Shown here in pieces: positions 1 through 13,458 of a DNA stretch of 64,000 bases. The position numbers and the translations under genes are program-made. Numbering within the stretch: the stretch's first letter is position 1; the number at the start of each line of letters is the position of its first letter. This DNA is from Methanococcus vannielii SB (GTDB lineage Archaea > AGJL01 > Methanococci > Methanococcales > Methanococcaceae), in NCBI RefSeq assembly GCF_000017165.1, contig NC_009634.1, forward strand, positions 1 through 64,000, read 5' to 3'. The notes under the pieces were generated by a model. That model worked only from the letters and a program-made list of their open reading frames with translations, had not been told where the DNA came from and did no database searches.

Positions 1-37
1 AAAGTGATCGCCTGAACTAAATCACTCAGGTGTGATG

Positions 38-1669
<1,632 letters not shown>

Positions 1670-1684
1670 ATTTTTTTGCCCAGC

Positions 1685-1704
1685 TCGTAATTTTTAGATT
1701 ACGA
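1685..1704 (+). other. Hairpin in the 16S-23S spacer
   Basis: TCGTAAT at 1685-1691 and ATTACGA at 1698-1704 form a 7-bp stem with a 6-nt loop between the two processing stems. The 16S-23S spacer of about 140 nt holds this hairpin and the processing arms only. No tRNA-Ala, which is common in this position in archaea, is present. Confidence 0.5.
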
Positions 1705-1731
1705 TCTAGGGGCCGGATATTAATGATGGTC

Positions 1732-4775
<3,044 letters not shown>

Positions 4776-4796
4776 TTTTAATTTAACACTTTGACA

Positions 4797-4906
4797 TAAC
4801 GGTCAAAGCGGAGGTGTAACATCCGATCCCATCCCGATCTCGGAAATTAAGCCCTCCAGCGATTCTTTAAGTACTGCTATCTAGTGGGAACAAAGTGACG
4901 CCGTTA
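4797..4906 (+). rRNA. rrf: 5S ribosomal RNA
   Basis: 5S rRNA immediately downstream of 23S, in the usual archaeal 16S-23S-5S order. The ends TAACGG (4797-4802) and CCGTTA (4901-4906) pair to form helix I. The internal CCCATCCCGATCTCGGAAATTAAG-like segment (4828-4852) is the conserved loop B/C region of 5S rRNA. The length of about 110 nt is slightly short for 5S rRNA, so the exact ends are approximate. Confidence 0.9.
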
Positions 4907-4925
4907 GTCACTTTTTAATTTAACT
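4907..4925 (+). terminator. T-rich end of the rRNA operon
   Basis: A short T run (GTCACTTTTTAATTT) directly follows 5S rRNA. Archaeal RNA polymerase terminates at oligo-T without needing a hairpin, so this is the likely end of the rRNA transcript. It is followed by AT-rich sequence with a TATA-like segment (4925-4945) that may serve the next gene. Confidence 0.5.
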
Positions 4926-5035
4926 ATATATATTTGTATATATTGATTGATAGATTTTACTTTTTATTACTTTTTTATATTATGTAGAGTATAATTGGCT
5001 TGATCATTTTTAGTATTTTAAAGGGGGACTACACC

Positions 5036-5551
5036 ATGGATAAAAAAGCTTTAAAAAAAATTTCTTATGGATTATATGTTGTAAGCTCTGTAAAAAATAA
5101 TAAATATAATGGCCAGATTGCCAATTCGGTTTTTCAAGTTGCGTCTGACCCTGCGTTAATACTGGTAAGTATTAATAAAACGAATTTTACGCATGAATGT
5201 ATTATTGAATCAAAAAAATTTACTGTTTCAGTACTATCTAAAAACACAGACTTTATGTTTATCGGTCTTTTTGGATTTAAATCTGGAAAAGATATTGATA
5301 AGTTTGAAAATGTTAAGTTTAAGCTTTCAAAAAGTAATATTCCAATCCTACTTGAAAATTCGATAGCTTGGCTGGATTGTGAAGTTATAGATACTTTTGA
5401 TGCAAAAACACATTCCCTTTTTATTGGGAAGCTTACGGATAGTGATGTTTTAAATGACCAAGAACCTTTAACCTATGATTACTACCAAAACGTAATAAAG
5501 GGTAATACTCCTAAAACTGCAACGACATATATTAAAGACGATTTTAAGTAA
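5036..5551 (+). CDS. Flavin reductase-like (FMN-binding split-barrel) protein
   Basis: A 171-aa protein resembling the flavin reductase/FMN-binding split barrel found in ferric-reductase-like proteins and in the flavin part of high-molecular-weight rubredoxins. The N-terminal stretch LKKISYGLYVVSS and the following QIANSVFQVASDPALILVSI segment (about residues 27-50) match the family pattern, in which FMN binds near the N(S/T)xxQVSxxPP-type motif. The start at 5036 is chosen because it follows AAGGGGGACTACACC, a strong ribosome binding site. An upstream in-frame ATG at 5000 has none. It is monocistronic. The electron partner cannot be told from sequence. Confidence 0.75.
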   Translation: MDKKALKKISYGLYVVSSVKNNKYNGQIANSVFQVASDPALILVSINKTNFTHECIIESKKFTVSVLSKNTDFMFIGLFGFKSGKDIDKFENVKFKLSKSNIPILLENSIAWLDCEVIDTFDAKTHSLFIGKLTDSDVLNDQEPLTYDYYQNVIKGNTPKTATTYIKDDFK

Positions 5552-5607
5552 TTAATTAAAGATTAAATAGTAATTTTAAACATATTAAAAAATGTAAATG
5601 TGATAAC

Positions 5608-6180
5608 ATGAGAGCGTTTAAAGTAAAAAGGGATACCAACGAAACCAAAATCCACCTCGAATTAAATATAGATGGAACAGGGAAGTATTCTATTAATACG
5701 GGAATTCCTTTTTTTAATCACGTTTTATCATCTTTTGCAAAACACGGTGCATTTGATGTTATTTTAGATGTCTTGGGAGATTTAGAAATTGACGATCATC
5801 ACACGGTTGAAGACACAGGCATAGTTTTAGGAAAGGCTTTTGAATCTATTGAAAAAAATAATATTAAGCGATTTGGATTTGCAATTATTCCAATGGATGA
5901 AGCAAAAGCAACTGTTACGATAGACATTGGTGGAAGGCCATATCTAGTTGGAAAATATAATCCAAATACTGAAAAGATAGGTAATTTTTCAACTGAAAAT
6001 GTAGTTCATTTTTTTGAATCCTTTTCAAATAATGCAAAGGTTAATATGCACTTTGAAGTTACTGGTGAAAACGAACACCACAAAGTAGAAGCATTATTTA
6101 AGGCATTCGGGATTGCAATGGATATGGCAACTCAACCGGATGAACGAAAAGGAATTGTAAGTACAAAAGGAATAATTTAA
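5608..6180 (+). CDS. hisB: Imidazoleglycerol-phosphate dehydratase
   Basis: Catalyses dehydration of imidazole glycerol phosphate to imidazole acetol phosphate in histidine biosynthesis. The 190-aa protein is the usual length for the monofunctional archaeal enzyme, with no phosphatase domain fused. The metal-binding motifs are intact: FFNHVL at 35-40, DDHHTVED at 62-69 and EHHKVEAL at 156-163, which supply the histidines and glutamates for the Mn centres. A GTGATAAC ribosome binding site precedes the ATG. It stands alone and not in a his operon, which is typical for methanogens. Confidence 0.95.
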   Translation: MRAFKVKRDTNETKIHLELNIDGTGKYSINTGIPFFNHVLSSFAKHGAFDVILDVLGDLEIDDHHTVEDTGIVLGKAFESIEKNNIKRFGFAIIPMDEAKATVTIDIGGRPYLVGKYNPNTEKIGNFSTENVVHFFESFSNNAKVNMHFEVTGENEHHKVEALFKAFGIAMDMATQPDERKGIVSTKGII

Positions 6181-6283
6181 GAGAATGCCTTAAAAAACAA
6201 TTGGAATAAAAAACTTTTAAATAATTTTTATCTTTAAAAATTAAAATTTTTTAATATACTATATAAAATATTTAATAACTAAA

Positions 6284-6317
6284 ACACGTATCATTTGTTT
6301 CAAAACGATACTCGTGT
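6284..6317. promoter_or_regulatory. Inverted repeat before the EamA transporter gene
   Basis: ACACGTATC at 6284-6292 is complementary to GATAC..GTGT at 6307-6317 with a 2-nt bulge, leaving a loop of about 14 nt. It lies between a TATA-like segment (about 6258-6270) and the ATG at 6323, so it could be an operator or a leader hairpin. The pairing is visible; a function is inferred. Confidence 0.35.
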
Positions 6318-6322
6318 AGTTT

Positions 6323-7189
6323 ATGAGCAAAGTAAAAGGAATAATGTACACATTAATTTCATCGATTTTATTTGGAATAATGCCCTTTTTAACAAAATAT
6401 GCATATTTAGGCGGAGCAAATGCAGTTACTACTCTTTTACTTAGATTTTTAATTGCGGCAGTGGCCATATACTTCATATTAAATATAAAAAATATAAATT
6501 TAAGGATAGATCGCAATATTTTCCTCGAAATCTTGGTCTACGGGGCTTTTTTATATGCATTAAATACAATATGGCTTTATGAATCATATAACTACATTCC
6601 AACAGGAATTGCAACAACCCTCCACTTTACATATCCAGTATTTGTAATGCTTGCTATGATAACCGTATTTAAAGAAAAAATTGGTACAAATAAAGTAATT
6701 TCAATGGTTTTTTTGTTTTTTGGATTATATTCGCTTGTAGGGATGAATTGGACTAATTTAGATTTTTTGGGGATCATATTTTCAGCAGGGTCGGGCCTAA
6801 TTTATGCAGGATACATCGTTTCGGCTGAAAAGTGTAGTTTTTCTAAATTAGATCCTTATGTAACCATATTCTACCTATCACTTCTTTCCGCAATTTTTTT
6901 ATTTATTTACGGATTTTCTACAAATTCTTTGACATTTAAAATGGACACTTCAAGTTACCTTTTAATTATCATAATTTCATTATTTTGTACGGTCTTGGCA
7001 TTAGTTACATTTTTAAAAGGTATAAAATTAATAGGTCCATCAAACACGGCAATGCTCAGTACTTTAGAGCCAATTGTGAGCATTTTAATTGGAATAATTG
7101 TACTCCACGAGGTTTTAAGTCTTGAGATGGCGTTTGGAAGCATAATGATAATAATTTCCGTATTTTTAGTTGCAACAGAAAACTGCTAA
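6323..7189 (+). CDS. EamA/DMT-family membrane transporter
   Basis: A 288-aa integral membrane protein with about ten hydrophobic segments arranged as two EamA halves (about residues 5-135 and 150-285), characteristic of the drug/metabolite transporter superfamily. The signature-like GATTLLLRFLIA region (here ANAVTTLLLRFLIAAVAIYF, residues 32-51) and a second GPSNTAMLSTLEPI (residues 239-252), with the PEP-like proline before the last helices, support this. Substrates of this family range from amino acids to nucleotide sugars and cannot be assigned. The start lacks a clear Shine-Dalgarno sequence, so the transcript may have a very short leader. Confidence 0.85.
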   Translation: MSKVKGIMYTLISSILFGIMPFLTKYAYLGGANAVTTLLLRFLIAAVAIYFILNIKNINLRIDRNIFLEILVYGAFLYALNTIWLYESYNYIPTGIATTLHFTYPVFVMLAMITVFKEKIGTNKVISMVFLFFGLYSLVGMNWTNLDFLGIIFSAGSGLIYAGYIVSAEKCSFSKLDPYVTIFYLSLLSAIFLFIYGFSTNSLTFKMDTSSYLLIIIISLFCTVLALVTFLKGIKLIGPSNTAMLSTLEPIVSILIGIIVLHEVLSLEMAFGSIMIIISVFLVATENC

Positions 7190-7242
7190 TAATCATGCAA
7201 TTAATCATACAATTTATTAAAAAAGTAAATACTAAAACGGAT

Positions 7243-8121
7243 TTAAAGTTTAATTTTTCCTTCAAAAACTTTTGTTGCGGGACCCGTCATGTAAACGTGA
7301 TTATTTGATTCACTCCATTCGACTATCAAGTCTCCACCAAGTAATTTTACAGTAGCTTTTCTTTTTGAAAGGCCATTTAAAACACTTGAAACCAAAACAG
7401 CACACGCCCCGGTTCCACATGCAAGCGTTTCACCAGCTCCTCGTTCCCAGACTCTCATTTTTAACGTTTCATCATTTATTACATTTACGAATTCAACATT
7501 GGTCTTTTTTGGGAACTTTTCGTGAGCTTCAAAAAGAGGCCCTATTTTTTGAAGCTCAAAATTATCAACGTCTTCAATATATGTTACAGCATGCGGGTTT
7601 CCCATCGATACACAGGTAAATTTAAAGTTGTAACCGTTTGAATCGATAGTTTCATTAATTACTGGGTATTTATCGCTAATTACGGGAATTTTTAAAGCTT
7701 CCAATGTTGGTTCACCCATATCGACTTTTACTAAAACCACTTCTTCACCTTCAACAGTCATTTCAAGAACTTTTACTCCCGCAAGCGTTTCAATTGTTAT
7801 TATTTTTTTATCCGTTAATTTATTATCATAAACAAACTTACCAACACATCGAATTGCATTCCCACACATTTCTGCTTCTGAGCCGTCTGAATTAAACATT
7901 CGCATTTTAAAGTCTGCAATTTTAGAATCGAGAATTAAAACAAGACCATCTGAACCTATTCCAAAATGACGGTCGCTTACAAATTTTGAAAATTCATTTG
8001 GATTTTTTATATCTTCCAAAACTGCATTTATATAAATATAGTCATTACCAAGACCATGCATTTTAGTAAATTTAACGACTTTATCTGAATTTTTAGGTAA
8101 TATTGACGATTTAGGTTCCAT
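7243..8121 (-). CDS. dapF: Diaminopimelate epimerase
   Basis: Converts LL- to meso-diaminopimelate in lysine biosynthesis. Both catalytic cysteines are present, in [10 protein letters not shown] (Cys86) and ACGTGACA (near residue 235), and the pseudo-symmetric two-half fold typical of DapF is evident from KMHGLGNDY near the N terminus. I start at 8121 (292 aa) because GGTGG sits 5 nt upstream. A further in-frame ATG at 8160 would add 13 residues without support. The N terminus is still about 14 residues longer than the conserved KFTKMHG start, so an internal start is not excluded. Confidence 0.93.
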   Translation of the reverse strand: MEPKSSILPKNSDKVVKFTKMHGLGNDYIYINAVLEDIKNPNEFSKFVSDRHFGIGSDGLVLILDSKIADFKMRMFNSDGSEAEMCGNAIRCVGKFVYDNKLTDKKIITIETLAGVKVLEMTVEGEEVVLVKVDMGEPTLEALKIPVISDKYPVINETIDSNGYNFKFTCVSMGNPHAVTYIEDVDNFELQKIGPLFEAHEKFPKKTNVEFVNVINDETLKMRVWERGAGETLACGTGACAVLVSSVLNGLSKRKATVKLLGGDLIVEWSESNNHVYMTGPATKVFEGKIKL

Positions 8122-8345
8122 TAAACCACCGCAAAATAAATTGTTAATAATACTTTTCATCCTTGTATAATATAATGTTTAAATGTGCATTACATCTTAC
8201 TTATACTCGGATAAATGTTGCAGGTGTATTTAAATATATCGCTAAAAACTCTGAGTTATAACATAAAACATTATCTTTAAAATAATATACTAATGGAATA
8301 AAAATAAAATTAAATATAAAAAGATCCAAAATGGATTAAAGATTA

Positions 8346-8600
8346 TTAATTAGACTTAATGCTTCCTACTTTAGTTTCATCAATTACAACAACATCCCTA
8401 ATTGCTGTAACGGTTCTATACGGAACAAAAGTATAATTTTCAGATGACGGAGAAACTGGGCTTTGTTCTGAAGGCTCAATATTTAATGAAATTATTCTTC
8501 CTGTTTTTTCATCAATTACGACATCGTCTACGGTTCCGATAATGCTTCCAAGACTTCCGACAATGGATCTTCCAGCTAATGATTTGAAGGACACTCTCAT
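8346..8600 (-). CDS. PRC-barrel domain protein
   Basis: An 84-aa small beta-barrel protein with the PRC-barrel pattern: a first half VSFKSLAGRSIVGSLGSIIG followed by the conserved DVVIDEKTGRIISL. PRC-barrels act in RNA metabolism (RimM-like) and photosynthetic reaction centres. Stand-alone archaeal copies have no firmly known role. It abuts the upstream cobY gene with no gap, so the two are cotranscribed. Co-occurrence with cobY does not by itself suggest a cobalamin role. Confidence 0.8.
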   Translation of the reverse strand: MRVSFKSLAGRSIVGSLGSIIGTVDDVVIDEKTGRIISLNIEPSEQSPVSPSSENYTFVPYRTVTAIRDVVVIDETKVGSIKSN

Positions 8601-9206
8601 TTAATCACCTTTCTTGATTATATTCTCTACTAGGTTTTTATCTATTAACGTATTTACATTTACAATTTTTTCATCAATTAAATAAAGCATTTCAGTTTGT
8701 TCGCCATATTTTGGAGAGATTATATTGAGGCCTAGTGGAATGTACCCCTTAATATCTATAGTGGGGGTTCCAATATAATTTTCCTTTAAAGTGACTGCAC
8801 ATAGGGATTCTATAGGGTTATTACTATTATTTATAATTAGATACTCATTTATTATACTATTAATAGTTTTCGACTTAATCGTGGGGATATCGCTTGTTAA
8901 AATTAAAAATGGTTCTTTAAAATATTCTATACACTCATTTAGGTCGTTTATATAGCCTATTCCTGAAGTATGGATAATTTCCACTCTTTGATTATATTTT
9001 TTAGTATTGATATAATTATTTTCAATATATATTTTCGTATTTGGAGTATGTTTAGATACCGATATTCGTATTTTTTCAATATTTGAGTTTAATACTGCTT
9101 CCATAATATAATCTATCATTGGTTTACCAGATATTTTTAAAAGTGGCTTTTCAATATTTTTTTTTAGGCGAGTTCCCATTCCACCTGCCATTATAAGTAC
9201 ATCCAT
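8601..9206 (-). CDS. cobY: Adenosylcobinamide-phosphate guanylyltransferase-like nucleotidyltransferase
   Basis: A nucleotidyltransferase with the GT-A signature MAGGMGTRLKK-IEKPLLKISGKPMIDY at its N terminus. This pattern and the length of 201 aa match archaeal CobY, which transfers GMP to adenosylcobinamide phosphate during corrinoid biosynthesis, replacing bacterial CobU. The start at 9206 is chosen because GTGA lies 5 nt upstream; an ATG four codons earlier lacks this. MobA-type molybdenum-cofactor guanylyltransferase is the main alternative, but the length and the N-terminal motif favour CobY. It heads a two-gene unit with the PRC-barrel gene. Confidence 0.75.
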   Translation of the reverse strand: MDVLIMAGGMGTRLKKNIEKPLLKISGKPMIDYIMEAVLNSNIEKIRISVSKHTPNTKIYIENNYINTKKYNQRVEIIHTSGIGYINDLNECIEYFKEPFLILTSDIPTIKSKTINSIINEYLIINNSNNPIESLCAVTLKENYIGTPTIDIKGYIPLGLNIISPKYGEQTEMLYLIDEKIVNVNTLIDKNLVENIIKKGD

Positions 9207-9338
9207 ATTTTCACGCAAAAAATGTGTTAGTATGATTTATATAGCTCCAAAAACATATTTAAAACTGTTATTCTTACAAAATCTTTAATTTTGTAAACTT
9301 GCTAAACTTCATTTTGAAAGACGACAATTCGGGGGATA

Positions 9339-10049
9339 ATGATGGAATTCGTTTCTAAAAAAGAAATAAACTTTAAAGAACCCCTGGTGGTTGTAGGTTT
9401 TCCAGGAATCGGGCTTGTTGGAAGTATTGCTTCTTACCACCTTCTAAAAAATCTAAAACTCGAATATTTGGGACATTTTGAAGACCCAAAAATTCCCGGA
9501 ATAATGATTGTTGAAGAAGGCATTGCTTACCCTCCAGTTAGGGTTTATGGTCGTGATGATCTTTTAGTATTCTTTTCAGATGTAATGATACCTCCTGAAT
9601 TAGTTCACGAGATGTCAAAAAATACAGTTGATTTTTTAGAAAATCTAAATCCAAAAATGGTTATAACATTAGAAGGCTTTGCATCAATGAACCCTGAAAA
9701 TGTATACTGGGTTTCTTCGTCAAAAGATGTTTTAAAGCCGCTTTTAAGTGAAACAGTTGGTGCACTTGAACTAGGAATGCTTGGTGGAATTTCAGGAATA
9801 CTAATGAAAAAATGTAATGATAAAAATATCAACTCCGCGTGCTTGATTACTGAAACTATTGGTTTAAGGCCTGACCCAAGGGGCGCATCAAAAATTATTG
9901 AAATTCTGAACAATTACTATTCTATTAATGCAGATATTGGAGAACTGATAAAAGAAGCGGAAAATATCGAAGAAAAAATGAAAAATCTCGCAAAAGAACA
10001 TGCAAAGATGATGTCAAAGCCAAAAACTGAAAATCCGATGTATATGTAA
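9339..10049 (+). CDS. PAC2 (proteasome assembly chaperone 2)-like ATP-grasp-adjacent family protein
   Basis: A 236-aa protein of the archaeal PAC2/DUF75 family. Visible family features are the N-terminal PLVVVGFPGIGLVGSIAS (residues 13-30), the GISGILMKKC segment in the middle and the ET.GLRPDPRGASKIIEILN block towards the C terminus, ending in a charged helix. Members resemble eukaryotic proteasome assembly chaperones, but a chaperone role in archaea is not established. Two adjacent ATGs occur. The second (9342) is better spaced from GGGGGA at 9331-9336. The next gene starts 21 nt downstream and is probably cotranscribed. Confidence 0.75.
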   Translation: MMEFVSKKEINFKEPLVVVGFPGIGLVGSIASYHLLKNLKLEYLGHFEDPKIPGIMIVEEGIAYPPVRVYGRDDLLVFFSDVMIPPELVHEMSKNTVDFLENLNPKMVITLEGFASMNPENVYWVSSSKDVLKPLLSETVGALELGMLGGISGILMKKCNDKNINSACLITETIGLRPDPRGASKIIEILNNYYSINADIGELIKEAENIEEKMKNLAKEHAKMMSKPKTENPMYM

Positions 10050-10070
10050 AAGCAGGTTAAAAGTGATATC

Positions 10071-10448
10071 ATGAAAGTACTAGCTTTGACAGGAGTAGCA
10101 CCCTATGCAATTTCTGAAATCGTGAAAAATCATGTAAAAACATTAAATTTGAAAAATTTTTCAAATCTGGTTGTGGTAGAGTCCTCAACTGTCGGGGACA
10201 TATTATTTGTTACAAATACGTTAAAAGATGATGTTATTTCAAGTACTGAGGGCTTGATTGTCCAAATAAAAAAAATAGAGATTACTAATCAGATTAAAAA
10301 TTCCAAAGTAACCGAAGAATCAGAAATTATTGTATCAAAAGTTCAAGTGGAACTTTTAGGATATGCAAGTTGTTTAAAAGTTTTAAAAACTGAATTAATG
10401 GATCCTTTACTGGTAATTTTGAAAATAAAGTCATTATACGAATTATAA
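10071..10448 (+). CDS. DUF473-type archaeal protein
   Basis: A 125-aa soluble protein with no recognised catalytic motif. The pattern LTGVAPYAISEIVKNHVKTLNLKN, a central V..GDILFVTNTLKDDV and a terminal LLGYASCLKVLKTELMDPLLV resembles a conserved euryarchaeal family of unknown function (DUF473), recalled from memory and not checked. It follows the PAC2-like gene by 21 nt with a GTGATATC ribosome binding site, so the pair form an operon. Confidence 0.5.
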   Translation: MKVLALTGVAPYAISEIVKNHVKTLNLKNFSNLVVVESSTVGDILFVTNTLKDDVISSTEGLIVQIKKIEITNQIKNSKVTEESEIIVSKVQVELLGYASCLKVLKTELMDPLLVILKIKSLYEL

Positions 10449-10568
10449 CTTATGCCATATTACTCTACTACGTTAAGTGCCCATATAACTAACATACTTA
10501 CTTATTTAAATATATACTAAATAATTAAATAATTATTAAAAATTTAAAACAAATTCTGGAGTGTAAAA

Positions 10569-10760
10569 ATGCCCGTAATTACAATAGATGTAGGTTTAGT
10601 ATCAAACGAACAGAAAGAAGAATTAATTAAGGAATTTACAAAAAAAGCAAGCGAAATAATCGGACTTTCTGAGGAAAAATTTGTGGTATTTATACGAGAA
10701 CATGGTTATGAAAATATTGGTGTTGGAGGAGTTTCACTTTCTATAAGTTTGAAAAAATAA
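10569..10760 (+). CDS. 4-oxalocrotonate tautomerase family protein
   Basis: A 63-aa protein of the tautomerase superfamily. It begins Met-Pro-Val-Ile; after removal of Met the N-terminal proline would be the catalytic base, as in 4-oxalocrotonate tautomerase. The helix LVSNEQKEELIKEFTKKASE and the FVVFIREHGYENIGVGG segment match the beta-alpha-beta fold of these small subunits, which assemble as hexamers. The substrate is unknown, and archaeal copies are usually annotated only as tautomerases. A GGAGTG ribosome binding site is present. Confidence 0.85.
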   Translation: MPVITIDVGLVSNEQKEELIKEFTKKASEIIGLSEEKFVVFIREHGYENIGVGGVSLSISLKK

Positions 10761-10867
10761 GTAACCGATAAACATATAATCCATTTTCAAGTAATATTCT
10801 TTTGATTTTTTAGATTTAATTTCATGAAGATACTAATTGTAAATATAATTGTAACGAGGCGATTTTT

Positions 10868-11452
10868 TTGAAAATAGTGGGTATTAGCGGTTCACCGAGA
10901 AAAAACGGCAATACGAGCTATCTGGTAAAAGAAGCACTAAAGGCAGCTGAAGAAAAAGGCTTTAAAACAGAATTTATATCACTTTCAGGTCTTGAACTAA
11001 ATCCTTGCATTGCATGCGACATGTGTAAAAAGGAAGACAGTTGTATAATTGTTGACGATATAAACGAAATAATGGAAAAAATTGAAGCTGCAGATGGACT
11101 AATTTTGGGTTCTCCCGTATATTTTGGAGGAGTTTCTGCCCAAACAAAGACGATAATTGACCGTTCAAGGCCACTTAGGTCAGGATTTAAATTAAAATAC
11201 AAGGTTGCAGCAGCAATTTCATCAGGAGCTTCACGTAATGGCGGGCAGGAAACTACAATAAGGCAAATTCACGACTTTTTCTTAATCCAATCAATGATTG
11301 TTGTTGGCGATTCAGAACCTAGTGCACATTATGGTGGAACTGGCCAGGGTAAATCGCCTGAAGATACAAAAACAGATGCATTTGGAATTGAAACATCCCG
11401 AAATACTGGAAAAAGAGTTGCAGAAGTTCTAAATATGCTAAAAAGACAATAA
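10868..11452 (+). CDS. Iron-sulfur flavoprotein (NADPH-dependent FMN reductase fold)
   Basis: A 194-aa flavodoxin-like protein. GISGSPRKNGNTSYLV (residues 5-20) is the FMN phosphate-binding loop and GSPVYFGGVSAQTK is the second flavin loop. Cysteines 47, 50, 53 and 59 form CX2CX2CX5C, the compact 4Fe-4S motif of the methanogen iron-sulfur flavoprotein Isf, which passes electrons from ferredoxin to O2, H2O2 or other acceptors. The start codon is TTG, preceded by GAGGCGAT. It is monocistronic. The physiological acceptor is inferred only from the family. Confidence 0.85.
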   Translation: MKIVGISGSPRKNGNTSYLVKEALKAAEEKGFKTEFISLSGLELNPCIACDMCKKEDSCIIVDDINEIMEKIEAADGLILGSPVYFGGVSAQTKTIIDRSRPLRSGFKLKYKVAAAISSGASRNGGQETTIRQIHDFFLIQSMIVVGDSEPSAHYGGTGQGKSPEDTKTDAFGIETSRNTGKRVAEVLNMLKRQ

Positions 11453-11534
11453 AAAAAGTAATAAAATAATTAAAATATAACTATACTATTTTTTTAGATA
11501 ATTTATTTTTATATACTTTTAATGAGGGATTTTC

Positions 11535-11963
11535 ATGGAATTAACGGAGACAAATGACATAAAAAAGTACATTATTGAAAATAAGCTTTTAATATATCCA
11601 ACTCAAGACGTTCCAGAGGACTTTCCAAATATCTCATGGGGAAATGAAAACTGGAAGGACTTTATAAATGTTGCAGTTAAACAGGGTGCATCTATGATTT
11701 TTTTTAAAGAAGAAGTATTTAAAGAAACACACATTTCTTCAAATATAATTCCCACAAGTGATTCGGATGAAAGAATAATTGAATTTAACAATAAAATAAG
11801 AGCTTTTGATAATTACGTTGGAGAACTTGCAATATTTACAATGTACTGGATAAAAAATGATATAATTCACTCTTTTATAAAAACAGCATCTTGGGCTGAT
11901 GATTTTTTAAGTATATCAGTAATGCTTGAAAATACTGAAGATAGGGAAGTTCTTGGAATGTAG
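11535..11963 (+). CDS. Conserved-looking protein of unknown function
   Basis: A 142-aa acidic, soluble protein that I do not recognise. It has no signal peptide, no membrane segment and no cysteine motif. It contains several aromatic-rich stretches (ENWKDF, IFTMYWIKNDIIHSF) and an acidic C terminus. The start follows GAGGGATTTTC. It faces the DedA gene convergently, with 33 nt between stop codons. Codon use resembles the neighbours, so it is probably a real gene. Confidence 0.7.
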   Translation: MELTETNDIKKYIIENKLLIYPTQDVPEDFPNISWGNENWKDFINVAVKQGASMIFFKEEVFKETHISSNIIPTSDSDERIIEFNNKIRAFDNYVGELAIFTMYWIKNDIIHSFIKTASWADDFLSISVMLENTEDREVLGM

Positions 11964-11996
11964 ATATATATTCTATACCAAACGCTTTTAAATAAG

Positions 11997-12476
11997 CTAC
12001 CCTGTTATTCCAAATAATATTCCTACCCCATATCCAAAGTATGCAATGAGTAAAAATCTAGGGAGCCTCCCAATTAGTGTACCAATTGCAAAATGAATCG
12101 GATTCATATTAAATACTCCTGCAAGCCATGCAAAGACTTTGTATGGTAAGGGTGAAAATCCTGCAATTACGACTGCCCACACACCATATTTTTTAAAATA
12201 GTTAAAACCTCGATTATAATTTTTTTCTCCAAAGATTTTTATAAAGTACTCGTTTCCAAGCCTTTTACCAAGATAATAACCAGTAAGTCCTCCAAAAAGG
12301 GATCCAAAAGTTGCAATAAATGCACATATAACTGAACTTAATCCAAAGGCGGCCGCCCCAATAATAAATATATCCGGAGGCACTGGCTGAATAACTGATT
12401 CTAAATACGATACAATAAAAATTCCTGCGTATCCGTATGTATTTACAATATCTTCAAAATACCCGTAAATATCCAT
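11997..12476 (-). CDS. DedA/YqaA (SNARE-associated) family membrane protein
   Basis: A 159-aa membrane protein. The motif GSLFGGLTGYYLGKRLGNEYF (residues about 58-78) and the later FSPLPYKVFAWLAGVFNMN with a GRLPRFLLIAYFGYGVG tail match the DedA/VTT (SNARE-assoc) domain, whose bacterial and eukaryotic members move phospholipids such as polyprenyl phosphates between leaflets. The family role is established elsewhere; use here is inference. It lies 6 nt downstream of the CBS gene and is probably cotranscribed with it. Confidence 0.85.
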   Translation of the reverse strand: MDIYGYFEDIVNTYGYAGIFIVSYLESVIQPVPPDIFIIGAAAFGLSSVICAFIATFGSLFGGLTGYYLGKRLGNEYFIKIFGEKNYNRGFNYFKKYGVWAVVIAGFSPLPYKVFAWLAGVFNMNPIHFAIGTLIGRLPRFLLIAYFGYGVGILFGITG

Positions 12477-12482
12477 TTTATC

Positions 12483-12866
12483 CTATACTCCTTTAACAAG
12501 GGCTCTTAGTATATCAGTCTGTGAAACTACGCCTAAAGGATCGTTTTTAGAATCGAGTACTAAGAGTCCTGAAACATCGGCATGAAGCATGAGCTGTGCG
12601 GCATGTTCTACCTCTGCACTGTCGGAGATTGTTAAAATTTCTTTTGTAAATATGTCTTTTAACTGCATATCTATTAGTTCAAAAACTCCTTTATTAAATA
12701 AAACGTTTACAAGGTCCCTATAGCTTATAATTCCTTCGATACGTTCATTTACAGTTACAAAAACCCGCCTAATCCCCTTTTCATGCATTAATTTAAATGC
12801 TGCATATATACTTTTTTCCCCTTCAACTGTGAATATTACTGGATTCATTATCTCGCTTACTTTCAT
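12483..12866 (-). CDS. Tandem CBS-domain protein
   Basis: A 127-aa protein made of two CBS motifs: MKVSEIMNPVIFTVEGEKSIYAAFKLMHEKGIRRVFV, and LKDIFTKEILTISDSAEVEHAAQLMLHADVSGLLVLD with a final GVVSQTDIL. A CBS pair binds adenine nucleotides and usually senses energy state, but stand-alone CBS proteins rarely have a known target. The start at 12866 follows AAAGGGG. The longer reading frame up to 12938 has no ribosome binding site before its first codon. It is cotranscribed with the DedA-like gene and divergent from the HTH regulator. Confidence 0.9.
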   Translation of the reverse strand: MKVSEIMNPVIFTVEGEKSIYAAFKLMHEKGIRRVFVTVNERIEGIISYRDLVNVLFNKGVFELIDMQLKDIFTKEILTISDSAEVEHAAQLMLHADVSGLLVLDSKNDPLGVVSQTDILRALVKGV

Positions 12867-13033
12867 AAATAAACCCCTTTTTAGTTTTAACAAGATATTT
12901 ATATTTTGAAAACAAAGTAATGTATTATTATGACACACTTTTTCAATAGTATTAGTTATCTACATAAAATATAAGTTTTATTTTGAGTTATTAGTATATA
13001 ATAATCCTCATAGGATATATCTTTGGTGGTTAA

Positions 13034-13426
13034 ATGAGTAAATTAGTACTTAATATGCCGTGCAGTACATTTACCCTTGAAAGTATTATGTGTTGCGTAT
13101 TTGGATTAAAGGCGTTTGACGTTGCAGTATATTTTGAAATTTTAAAAAATAACCCGTCAAAAATAAATGAAGTAGCCGACTCTTTAAACCGTGATAGGAG
13201 TACTATTCAACGTTCTGCTCAAAATTTAATAAATGCCGGACTTTTAGTTCGAAAACAAATTAACATTAAGGAAGGTGGCTATTTTTATAAATACGAAGCT
13301 ATTTCATTTTTAGAAGTTAAAGAGCTAGTTAAAAAGTCTATGGAACAGTGGTGTATTGAAGTTAGGAATTGGATAGATGAAATAGATGAAAACGATGCAA
13401 AAGAAGTATTTATGGATTTAATTTAA
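13034..13426 (+). CDS. Winged-helix transcriptional regulator
   Basis: A 130-aa predicted DNA-binding protein. Residues about 30-80 give a winged helix: KINEVADSLNRDRSTIQRSAQNLINAGLLVRKQI is a helix-turn-helix followed by the wing. This resembles TrmB- or ArsR-type archaeal regulators. Cysteines 10, 20 and 21 near the N terminus (MPCSTFTLESIMCC) could be metal- or redox-responsive, which is inference. It is divergent from the CBS/DedA genes, which makes that pair or itself the likely target. GGTGG precedes the start. Confidence 0.8.
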   Translation: MSKLVLNMPCSTFTLESIMCCVFGLKAFDVAVYFEILKNNPSKINEVADSLNRDRSTIQRSAQNLINAGLLVRKQINIKEGGYFYKYEAISFLEVKELVKKSMEQWCIEVRNWIDEIDENDAKEVFMDLI

Positions 13427-13458
13427 TTACCTAAAATAAATAATCAATTTGTGAAAAA

